From: Hyphomicrobiales bacterium | GTDB lineage: Bacteria > Pseudomonadota > Alphaproteobacteria > Rhizobiales > JAJFHR01 | DNA length: 5,012 bases | Direction of reading: 5' to 3' | NCBI GenBank assembly: GCA_021775515.1 | Contig: JAJFHR010000086.1 | Location: forward strand, 1-5,012 | Made by a program: the position numbers and the translations under genes | Part shown: positions 1 through 5,012 of the stretch, in pieces | Numbering within the stretch: position 1 is the first letter of the stretch | Layout of the letters: the number at the start of each line of letters is the position of its first letter | The notes under the pieces: generated by a model | Seen by the model: the letters and a program-made list of their open reading frames with translations, nothing else | What the model was told of the DNA's origin: nothing | The model's database searches: none

Positions 1-1407
1 CAGCAGATGGCGATCAATCTTGGCGATCTCGGCGACTTTCAGCCGGCCGGTCGTAACAGTCCCGGTTTTATCAAGGATTATTGTGTCAACCTGCGCCAGT
101 TTCTCCAGGGCAGCACCGTCTTTAACCAGTATCCCGCGTGAAAACAGCACGCCATTGGCAACCACCTGTACAACCGGAACGGCCAGACCAAGGGCGCACG
201 GACAGGTGATAATCAAAACCGAGATAGCAACAACAAGAGCCTGGTGCCAATCTCCCTGGGTTGACCACAACCAACCCAGAAAAGTCATCAAGGCTATAAT
301 ATGAACCAGGGGAGCATAAATTGCGGCCAATCGATCTGCAATCCGAACGTACTTTGATTTATGTTGCTCGGCTGCCTCCATCAATCGGACAACGCTAGCG
401 AGGAAGCTTTCCTCGCCCACTGCCGTGACCTCGATAATCAAGGGCGCCGTCAGGTTCATTGTGCCTGATTGCACCTCATCTGTTTCTGTCACCACCTCGG
501 GTAAATTTTCTCCGGTGATAAGAGAGCGGTCAAGCTCGCTTGTTCCCGTTAGAACGCGGCCATCCACAGGCACCACGCCACCTGCTGCAACGACAACCTT
601 CATGCCAACTTCAAGGCAACTCACCGGCAGCCTCCGGTGTTGACCGTTCGCTTCTTCTATGAGCGCTGTTTTGGGTGCAAGTTTGAGAAGTTGTGTTGCC
701 GAATTTCTGGCCCGTGCCCGCATCATGTGATCAAGGTAACGCCCGGCGAGCAGAAAAAATAACAGCATAACAGCGGCATCAAAATAAGCATTTTCGCTGC
801 CGTTTATAGTCTCCAGCAGGCTTAAACCGCCAGCCAGGATGACGCTCAAAGAGATGGGAACGTCCATGTTCATCCGGCGATGATGCAGAGCGTTCCAGGC
901 AGATCGAAAAAACGGTCGCCCAGCATAGACCATTGCAGGCAAGGCAATAAATGCTGATATCCAGTGAAACAGGTTGCGCGTCACTTCATCGGCACCGGAC
1001 CACACAGAAACCGACAGCAACATGACATTGCCGGCGGCAAAACCGGCAACGGCAAGGGCCCGCAGCAACTCCTTGCCAAGGAGATCCTGTTTTTGTTCAG
1101 GATCATCCAGCAGGCTTATAACATCGGCCGAATATCCCGCAGCGCAGAGCTTATCAGTTAAATTTTCCGGCGTTAAAACGCCCGGTTTCCAGGCAACCTG
1201 CACACGCCGTGTTGATAGGTTGGCTCTGGCGCTAACAACGCCGTCAATGGTTGCCAAGGTTTTTTCGACTTTGCTCATGCATGCGGCACAATGCATTTCC
1301 GGCACTGACAGGAAAGCTGTTTCATTACCTGCGTCACCACCAGGCTGTCGCATCGGTTCTGCTATTATGTTTGCCTCAACATCATATGACCCGCCGGTCG
1401 GTCTCAT
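1..1407 (-). CDS. ccoI: Copper-translocating P1B-type ATPase CcoI/FixI, N-terminal 469 residues (3' end beyond the window)
   Basis: Membrane ATPase of the FixI/CopA2 type, which exports Cu(I) for insertion into the CuB centre of cbb3 oxidase. Visible parts, in order: an N-terminal heavy-metal-binding domain (about residues 30-100) with EMHCAACM, metal-binding Cys40 and Cys43; membrane segments near 117-136, 149-168, 183-203 and 207-225; an actuator domain with the dephosphorylation motif TGEN (298-301); two more segments near 358-380 and 388-415, the latter with the ion-binding CPC (402-404, followed by ALG); and the phosphorylation motif DKTGT with Asp446. The reading frame is open to position 1. 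The missing third should carry most of the nucleotide-binding and phosphorylation domains and the last two membrane segments. The CPC motif indicates Cu(I). The GNVMLLSVSVWSG stretch in the first segment and the position after ccoH favour FixI over a general CopA. The ATG start overlaps the ccoH stop (ATGA) and has AGGA six bases upstream, suggesting translational coupling. TGEN is a mild variant of the commoner TGES/TGEP. Confidence 0.96.
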   Translation of the reverse strand, partial: MRPTGGSYDVEANIIAEPMRQPGGDAGNETAFLSVPEMHCAACMSKVEKTLATIDGVVSARANLSTRRVQVAWKPGVLTPENLTDKLCAAGYSADVISLLDDPEQKQDLLGKELLRALAVAGFAAGNVMLLSVSVWSGADEVTRNLFHWISAFIALPAMVYAGRPFFRSAWNALHHRRMNMDVPISLSVILAGGLSLLETINGSENAYFDAAVMLLFFLLAGRYLDHMMRARARNSATQLLKLAPKTALIEEANGQHRRLPVSCLEVGMKVVVAAGGVVPVDGRVLTGTSELDRSLITGENLPEVVTETDEVQSGTMNLTAPLIIEVTAVGEESFLASVVRLMEAAEQHKSKYVRIADRLAAIYAPLVHIIALMTFLGWLWSTQGDWHQALVVAISVLIITCPCALGLAVPVVQVVANGVLFSRGILVKDGAALEKLAQVDTIILDKTGTVTTGRLKVAEIAKIDRHLL

Positions 1408-1910
1408 TGAATTTCCTGTTTTTCAACATACAGACGAACGAGCCGCTGATAGCGTCGCCCGGCTTTATCGACAGCCGTGATTTCCGCATTCCATTGTCCC
1501 GGTGCCAATTGCAGTTTTTCCCGATATATGCCGGGCTCCTGTTCTTTGAGAATAAAGCTGCGATCATCATTTTCGTGGGTCGGTCTGCCAACATTAAGCG
1601 TAATCTCGAACCCCTTCAAAGGCATTTTCGAGCTGTCTTGCAGAGTAAATTCCATCGTCTTGCCGATGTAGCGAAGCACACTTTGAAATCCGAGATTATC
1701 CTGACGGCGTTGCTCAGCCTTTAGGGCGTTAAAGTCCTGGCTCGCCACATAACCGTTGCGCGCCATCAACCCGGTCCAAGAGTTGACCGCCACGTAGGCC
1801 ATAATGCCGTTAACCGCGATAACAACGCCGAAGAAGGCCACCATGATGACAGCCATGTGGCGGCCGGTAAATCGCCCTGACTTCTCCGTGATATGTGAAT
1901 GATTTTCCAT
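1404..1910 (-). CDS. ccoH: cbb3 oxidase assembly protein CcoH/FixH
   Basis: Small membrane-anchored protein of 168 residues, needed for assembly and stability of cbb3 oxidase and usually encoded between ccoG and ccoI. It has a short polar N-terminus, the family hallmark FTGRHM (14-19), one membrane segment (about 18-42, including AFFGVVIAVNGIMAYVAV), then SWTGL and a GYVASQDFN block (53-61) typical of FixH. A soluble domain of mainly beta character follows, probably periplasmic (about 85-165). The length fits the family. The ATG at 1910 is preferred because the next Met (19) would remove the conserved FTGRH and most of the lead-in to the membrane segment. No clear Shine-Dalgarno precedes it: the 11 bases after the ccoG stop read TTCAAAACGCC, so initiation may depend on coupling to ccoG. 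The stop TGA overlaps the ccoI ATG. The molecular role of CcoH is known mainly from its interaction with oxidase subunits; no catalytic residues are evident. Confidence 0.93.
   Translation of the reverse strand: MENHSHITEKSGRFTGRHMAVIMVAFFGVVIAVNGIMAYVAVNSWTGLMARNGYVASQDFNALKAEQRRQDNLGFQSVLRYIGKTMEFTLQDSSKMPLKGFEITLNVGRPTHENDDRSFILKEQEPGIYREKLQLAPGQWNAEITAVDKAGRRYQRLVRLYVEKQEIQ
1414..1417 (-). promoter_or_regulatory. Ribosome binding site of ccoI inside the end of ccoH
   Basis: The minus strand reads AGGA six bases before the ATG at 1407-1405. It lies within the last codons of ccoH and supports this ATG as the ccoI start, so a ribosome finishing ccoH would already sit on the ccoI start region. 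The assignment rests on motif and spacing only. Confidence 0.6.
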
Positions 1911-1921
1911 GGCGTTTTGAA

Positions 1922-3418
1922 CTAAGGTTTTTTGTCTTGATAAAAAATAGCGTCATAAGAAACTTTTTCATCACTCATGTTATCATGAACGATGAACTGG
2001 AAGGCAGTTTGCTCGGCCTGTAAATTTTCGGTTTTTGCGCTCAGGAACAAGCGCAGGGTTTCCAAGCCATTGGCTGTTACGTTGACCGGTATTTCTGAGC
2101 GGGGTTTTTCTTTGGTGCCGGCAATCTGCATCATCAAACCGTTGATGCCCTTCACGCTTAAGGTGAATTGCCCAGGCTGTACTTTCTTATTTAGAATCTT
2201 GACGACATAACCATTGCGAATTGAACCATCCGACAACTTGATAAAGATCGGGTTGCGATTGTGTAAGACATTGACCTCAACGAGACTGCGGGTAGACAAC
2301 ACATAAAGCAGGGCGAGGCCTGCAAAAGCCATGATGGCTGAGTAAATCACCGTGCGGGTGCGAATGAACGAGCGCCAGGTAGTGCTGACCGGTTTGTGTT
2401 CCTTGCTGGCCTGATAATCATTTAAGGTGGAATAGGAGATCAAATTTCTCGGTCGGCCGATTTTGTCCATAACTTCGTTGCAGGCGTCAATACACAATGC
2501 GCAGGTGATACATTCCAACTGCTGGCCGTCGCGAATATCGATGCCCATGGGGCAGACAACAACGCATTGGTTGCAGTCAATGCAATCACCCGTTTGTTTA
2601 TTAATCTCGTCCTTTTTCTGATGCCGTGAGCGCGGTTCGCCACGCCAGTCATTATAGGTCACAACCAATGAGTGCTCATCCAGCATTGCCCCTTGAATGC
2701 GGGGCCACGGGCACATGTAGGTGCAGACCTGCTCGCGCATGAAACCGGCAAAGACATAGGTGATTGCCGTCATGATGCCTATGGTCGAATAGGCGATCGA
2801 GGAAGCCCGCAGATTGACAAGATCGTATAACAGCGTTGGTGCATCGGCAAAGTAGAATACCCAGGCCCCGCCGGTTCCCAGCGCAATCGCCAACCAGACA
2901 AAATGTTTGCTGGCGCGTTTGGCCAGTTTATCAACCGACCAGCCAGCTTTATCCAGGCGCATGCGGGCGTTGCGATCTCCTTCGATCCAGCGTTCTATGA
3001 CGAGAAAAAGATCAACCCACACCGTCTGCGGGCAGGTATATCCGCACCATGCCCGGCCAACGGTTGAGGTGATGAGGAAAAGCCCGACGCCGGCCATGAT
3101 CAAAAGCCCGGTAATATAGTACAGTTCCTGGGGCCAAATGGTAATGAAAAAGAAGTAAAACCGACCGTTTTGCAGATCGACGAGCACGGCCTGGCTTGGG
3201 GCAAATTCTCCACGATCCCAACGCAACCATGGCGTAATGTAATAAATCGCCAGTGTGACCAGCATGATCCACCATTTGAAACTGCGGAATAAGCCGCTGG
3301 TCCGTTTGGGAAATATTTTGGCCCGTTTGGCATAAAGGCTTCGCTTCGCCTTGGAGTTGACGGCCTCCACATCGATGCGATCAAAATTATGTCCAGCCGG
3401 GTTCAGATTATCAGCCAT
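1922..3418 (-). CDS. ccoG: Cytochrome c oxidase accessory protein CcoG/FixG (membrane polyferredoxin, copper reductase)
   Basis: Membrane iron-sulfur protein of 498 residues. Family members have been linked to reduction of Cu(II) to Cu(I) for copper delivery to cbb3 oxidase. In order: a basic N-terminus (KRSLYAKRAKIFPKR, 26-39); membrane segments near 48-66 and 88-118; CGYTCPQTVW (125-134); segments near 172-190 and 207-227; CTYMCPWPRIQGAM (232-245); two 4Fe-4S ferredoxin motifs, Cys279/282/285/289 (last Cys followed by Pro) and Cys303/306/309/313; a fifth segment near 355-375; and a C-terminal domain (about 385-495) at the position of the Ig-like FixG C-terminal domain. All cysteines expected for two clusters and both extra CxxxC motifs are present, so it should be functional. 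An in-frame TAA lies three codons before the ATG at 3418, with no start codon between, which fixes the upstream limit of the gene; the next Met (52) is inside the first membrane segment. The Shine-Dalgarno is weak (GGGTAAAG). It opens the assembly-gene half of the operon after a 113-base gap and ends 11 bases before ccoH. Confidence 0.97.
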   Translation of the reverse strand: MADNLNPAGHNFDRIDVEAVNSKAKRSLYAKRAKIFPKRTSGLFRSFKWWIMLVTLAIYYITPWLRWDRGEFAPSQAVLVDLQNGRFYFFFITIWPQELYYITGLLIMAGVGLFLITSTVGRAWCGYTCPQTVWVDLFLVIERWIEGDRNARMRLDKAGWSVDKLAKRASKHFVWLAIALGTGGAWVFYFADAPTLLYDLVNLRASSIAYSTIGIMTAITYVFAGFMREQVCTYMCPWPRIQGAMLDEHSLVVTYNDWRGEPRSRHQKKDEINKQTGDCIDCNQCVVVCPMGIDIRDGQQLECITCALCIDACNEVMDKIGRPRNLISYSTLNDYQASKEHKPVSTTWRSFIRTRTVIYSAIMAFAGLALLYVLSTRSLVEVNVLHNRNPIFIKLSDGSIRNGYVVKILNKKVQPGQFTLSVKGINGLMMQIAGTKEKPRSEIPVNVTANGLETLRLFLSAKTENLQAEQTAFQFIVHDNMSDEKVSYDAIFYQDKKP

Positions 3419-3531
3419 ATTACTTTACCCAGATCTTCGCTGTGGCGCCGAAATCAAAAGGGGCTCTTCCAGATACTCAATTGCATTTTTTTCATCGTAC
3501 AGTTGAAAGGACGTCAAGAAAATCGAATTTT
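3419..3531 (-). other. Intergenic gap between ccoP and ccoG
   Basis: This 113-base stretch separates the structural genes from the assembly genes and is the only real gap in the window. On the minus strand it holds a TTGACG (3517-3512) that could be a -35 element, but no convincing -10 lies 16-18 bases downstream (ATGAAA or TGAAAA). TTGA (3517-3514) and TCAA (3506-3503) form an imperfect dyad with 7 bases between, one more than the 6 expected of an FNR/Anr/FixK box. I see no strong GC-rich hairpin with a T-run, so read-through from ccoP into ccoG is likely. It may hold a weak internal promoter or a transcript-processing site, but this is not demonstrated. Confidence 0.5.
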
Positions 3532-4401
3532 CTATTCGCCGCCGCCCAACGCATGCACGTATATAGTCAACTGCTTGATCGTGGCATTATCAAGTCTGCC
3601 GGCCCACGCCGGCATGACACCGTGTTTGGGGTTGGTGATTTGCCTGACGATAGCCTCCATGTCATTGCCATACAGCCACAGTGCATTACCTATTTGCGGT
3701 GCACCCTGTTCACGATCGCCCTGGCCTTTGTCGCCATGACAGGCGGAACAGTTTTCAGCATAGATCGCAGCACCGGCTTTGGCACTGTCGCCATCATGTT
3801 CTTTTTTTGTTAGCGAGAGGACAAAATGAGCAACCTGAACAATCTGTTTGCGATCCAGTATTTCATCACGGCCAAACGCCGGCATTACAGAAATTCTGGT
3901 ATCGTCATTTTGCTCGAAGCGTATGCCGTTTGAAATGGTCGTATGAATGTCTTTCAAACTTCCGCCCCACAACCAATTGTCGTCATTGAGGTTTGGGTAT
4001 CCCGGTGACCCTGAGGCTCCCGATCCATGACACTGCGAGCAATTGACCGCAAATGCGGATTTCCCGCCCGCATAGGCAAATTCGGCCAACTCTTTATCTG
4101 CGCGAATTTCTTCCAGAGACAATTCATTGATCTTGGTTACGAATTTTTGCTGTTCCGCTTTGACTTGCGTCATCGTCTTTGCCAGTTCGCCGCGACTGGA
4201 GAAACCCAAAAAACCTTTGGTATTGCTGGTGATCAGCGGGATGGCGGGATAGGCGAGCACATAGGCAAACGCCCATACGATGCAAATCGCAAATGTCCAT
4301 AACCACCACCGCGGCATTGGTGTGTCGAGTTCCTTGATACCGCCCCAATCGTGTCCGGTGGTCTGGGTGCCGGAGAATTCATCAATTTCAATTTTGCTCA
4401 T
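3532..4401 (-). CDS. ccoP: cbb3-type cytochrome c oxidase subunit III, diheme cytochrome c CcoP/FixP
   Basis: Membrane-anchored diheme cytochrome c of 289 residues that takes electrons from soluble c-type cytochromes or bc1 and passes them towards CcoO and CcoN. It has a cytoplasmic N-terminus with TTGHDWGGIKELDTPMPRWW (14-33), one membrane segment (about 32-54), and a linker predicted to be helical and charged (about 68-110). Cytochrome domain 1 has CSQCH (121-125) with likely axial Met173 in SVMPAFG. Cytochrome domain 2 has CSACH (218-222) with likely axial Met263 in GVMPAWAG. The second half ends close to the C-terminus, and length and topology match the single-segment alphaproteobacterial form rather than the longer two-segment type. 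Both heme sites are complete. The ATG at 4401 comes three bases after the ccoQ stop, with GGGGA about 10 bases upstream inside the end of ccoQ, so translation is probably coupled. Heme attachment would need the Ccm cytochrome c maturation system, which is not in this window. Confidence 0.98.
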   Translation of the reverse strand: MSKIEIDEFSGTQTTGHDWGGIKELDTPMPRWWLWTFAICIVWAFAYVLAYPAIPLITSNTKGFLGFSSRGELAKTMTQVKAEQQKFVTKINELSLEEIRADKELAEFAYAGGKSAFAVNCSQCHGSGASGSPGYPNLNDDNWLWGGSLKDIHTTISNGIRFEQNDDTRISVMPAFGRDEILDRKQIVQVAHFVLSLTKKEHDGDSAKAGAAIYAENCSACHGDKGQGDREQGAPQIGNALWLYGNDMEAIVRQITNPKHGVMPAWAGRLDNATIKQLTIYVHALGGGE

Positions 4402-4404
4402 AAC

Positions 4405-4563
4405 TCATTCATCCCCGTCATGGCGGAAGGGTATTTGGGATTGTTCTTCGTAGAGTTTGCGCGTACCGGGCCTGAAAATCCAAAAATTAACGAAAACAAA
4501 TACAGCTACGAGGAATAACAATCCCCAGGTGTCGGCAAACTGGCGCAGGGTTTCATAGTCCAT
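4405..4563 (-). CDS. ccoQ: cbb3-type cytochrome c oxidase small subunit CcoQ/FixQ
   Basis: Small single-pass membrane protein of 52 residues that stabilises the assembled cbb3 oxidase, particularly the association of CcoP with the CcoNO core. The translation begins MDYETLRQFADTWGLLFLV and has one hydrophobic segment (about 13-30), then FRPG (30-33), a basic patch RKLYEE, and a polar tail ending PFRHDGDE. This short TM plus F.PG plus Y..A/E..PF pattern and the length are typical of CcoQ. It lies exactly where expected, 5 bases after ccoO and 3 bases before ccoP. The ATG at 4563 has a good Shine-Dalgarno (GAGGTGA) that includes the ccoO stop codon. Being short, it is easily missed by ORF callers with a length cutoff. 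Confidence 0.95.
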   Translation of the reverse strand: MDYETLRQFADTWGLLFLVAVFVFVNFWIFRPGTRKLYEEQSQIPFRHDGDE

Positions 4564-4568
4564 CGTCT

Positions 4569-4575
4569 TCACCTC
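4569..4575 (-). promoter_or_regulatory. Ribosome binding site of ccoQ overlapping the ccoO stop
   Basis: The minus strand reads GAGGTGA, whose final TGA is the stop codon of ccoO, five bases before the ccoQ ATG. It is the strongest Shine-Dalgarno in the window. The overlap implies that a ribosome terminating on ccoO covers the ccoQ initiation site. Confidence 0.7.
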
Positions 4576-5012
4576 AGATTTTTTTCGGGTTTGTATTTTT
4601 TAAAATCCACCAGCGTCCCGAGCATTTGCAAATAAGCCACCAGTGCATCCATTTCGGTTAACCGTTTTGGATTGCCGTCGAAATCCCGAATGTTTATTTT
4701 GGCATATCTTTGGCCAAGTCCTTCAACATCATCCGAATTGGGATCTGCCTGCGCGCGCATGTCAGCGGCGGCAAACTTTATCATGTCGTCGGAATAGGGC
4801 ACGCCGACCGTTCGATTGGTTTTCAAATGTTTGGAAATATCTTTGGTCGTCAAATCTCTATCCGCCAGGAAGGGGTAGCCCGGCATCACACTTTCAGGTA
4901 CCAGTGATCTCGGGCTTTTCAGATGTTGTACCTGCCACTCGTCCGAATATCGCGCGCCAACCCGGGCCAAATCGGGACCGGTGCGTTTAGATCCCCATTG
5001 GAACGGATGGTC
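4569..5012 (-). CDS. ccoO: cbb3-type cytochrome c oxidase subunit II, monoheme cytochrome c CcoO/FixO, C-terminal 147 residues (5' end beyond the window)
   Basis: Membrane-anchored monoheme cytochrome c that relays electrons from CcoP to the catalytic subunit CcoN. The visible fragment runs in frame from the right edge and begins DHPFQWGSKRTGPDLARVG, a highly conserved CcoO stretch just after the heme-binding region, followed by YSDEWQVQHL and PESVMPGYPFL. Met43 of the fragment (codon 4886-4884) is the likely axial heme ligand. The C-terminus has the usual MDALVAYLQMLGT segment and a basic, lysine-rich tail (KKYKPEKNLR). The N-terminal membrane anchor and the CxxCH heme attachment site must lie to the right of position 5012 and cannot be checked here. 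Family members are roughly 240 residues, so about 60% is present. An apparent shorter start at 4970 (TTG) is only an internal leucine codon. The stop TGA forms part of the ccoQ ribosome binding site. Confidence 0.97.
   Translation of the reverse strand, partial: DHPFQWGSKRTGPDLARVGARYSDEWQVQHLKSPRSLVPESVMPGYPFLADRDLTTKDISKHLKTNRTVGVPYSDDMIKFAAADMRAQADPNSDDVEGLGQRYAKINIRDFDGNPKRLTEMDALVAYLQMLGTLVDFKKYKPEKNLR

Noticed and set aside
964..1724. Plus-strand open frames of 65-168 codons opposite ccoI and ccoH.
   Set aside because: They lie antisense to genes with complete diagnostic motifs (MHCAAC, FTGRHM), their translations resemble no family I recognise, and they overlap each other in different frames.
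2440..3384. Additional minus-strand open frames inside ccoG (for example 2440-2652, 3012-3275 and 3100-3384).
   Set aside because: These are alternative frames within a gene whose main frame carries all expected cysteine motifs and membrane segments. There is no sign of a frameshift or split gene.
3454..3495. A 13-codon minus-strand reading frame (MKKMQLSIWKSPF) in the gap between ccoP and ccoG, considered as a leader peptide.
   Set aside because: No Shine-Dalgarno precedes it, it is too short to judge by composition, and no attenuator-like hairpin follows. Chance is the simplest explanation.
3503..3517. Possible FNR/Anr/FixK box (TTGA...TCAA) upstream of ccoG.
   Set aside because: Spacing between the half-sites is 7 bases instead of 6, and the flanking T/A positions of TTGAT-N4-ATCAA do not match on the left. 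It is kept only as a weak remark in the gap entry.
3389..4302. Several plus-strand open frames of about 90-123 codons opposite ccoP and the ccoG start.
   Set aside because: They are antisense shadows of ccoP, whose two CxxCH motifs and axial Met sites are intact. Their translations show no coherent domain or credible ribosome site.
1..5012. Possibility of an undescribed system hidden in the window.
   Set aside because: All but about 130 bases are covered by six well-known cbb3 oxidase genes in canonical order with intact motifs. No unexplained gene, repeat array or structured RNA signal was visible.

Overview
The window holds the middle and downstream part of a cbb3-type cytochrome c oxidase operon (ccoNOQP-ccoGHI, also called fixNOQP-fixGHI). 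All genes are on the minus strand, so transcription runs from high to low coordinates. In that order it shows the C-terminal part of ccoO (cut by the right edge), a complete ccoQ, complete ccoP, complete ccoG, complete ccoH, and the N-terminal two thirds of ccoI (cut by the left edge). ccoN should lie just beyond position 5012. The rest of ccoI, and often ccoS, should lie to the left of position 1.

The organism is most likely an alphaproteobacterium. CcoP has a short single-membrane-segment form with the 'TGH.W.GIKEL..P.PRWWLWTF' N-terminus that I associate with alphaproteobacterial FixP. CcoI has the FixI-type 'GNVMLLSVSVWSG' first membrane segment, and gene order and compact spacing match the classic rhizobial/Rhodobacter arrangement. 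I cannot assign a genus. Base composition looks intermediate rather than very GC-rich, which argues against typical Rhizobium or Rhodobacter.

Layout: 4569-5012 ccoO (partial), 5-nt gap, 4405-4563 ccoQ, 3-nt gap, 3532-4401 ccoP, 113-nt gap, 1922-3418 ccoG, 11-nt gap, 1404-1910 ccoH, 4-nt ATGA overlap, 1-1407 ccoI (partial). The only non-coding stretch of any size is the 113-nt gap, which separates the structural genes from the assembly genes. No RNA gene, mobile element, CRISPR array or notable repeat was seen.

How the genes work together: CcoN (outside), CcoO and CcoP form the high-affinity, proton-pumping terminal oxidase used at low oxygen. CcoO and CcoP carry covalent c-type hemes that feed electrons to the heme-copper centre in CcoN. 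CcoQ is a small membrane subunit that stabilises the complex. CcoG is a membrane iron-sulfur protein linked to copper reduction, CcoI is a copper-exporting P1B-type ATPase needed to load CuB, and CcoH is a membrane assembly factor. This is a well-described system. I found no evidence of an undescribed one, and the findings below are small local points.
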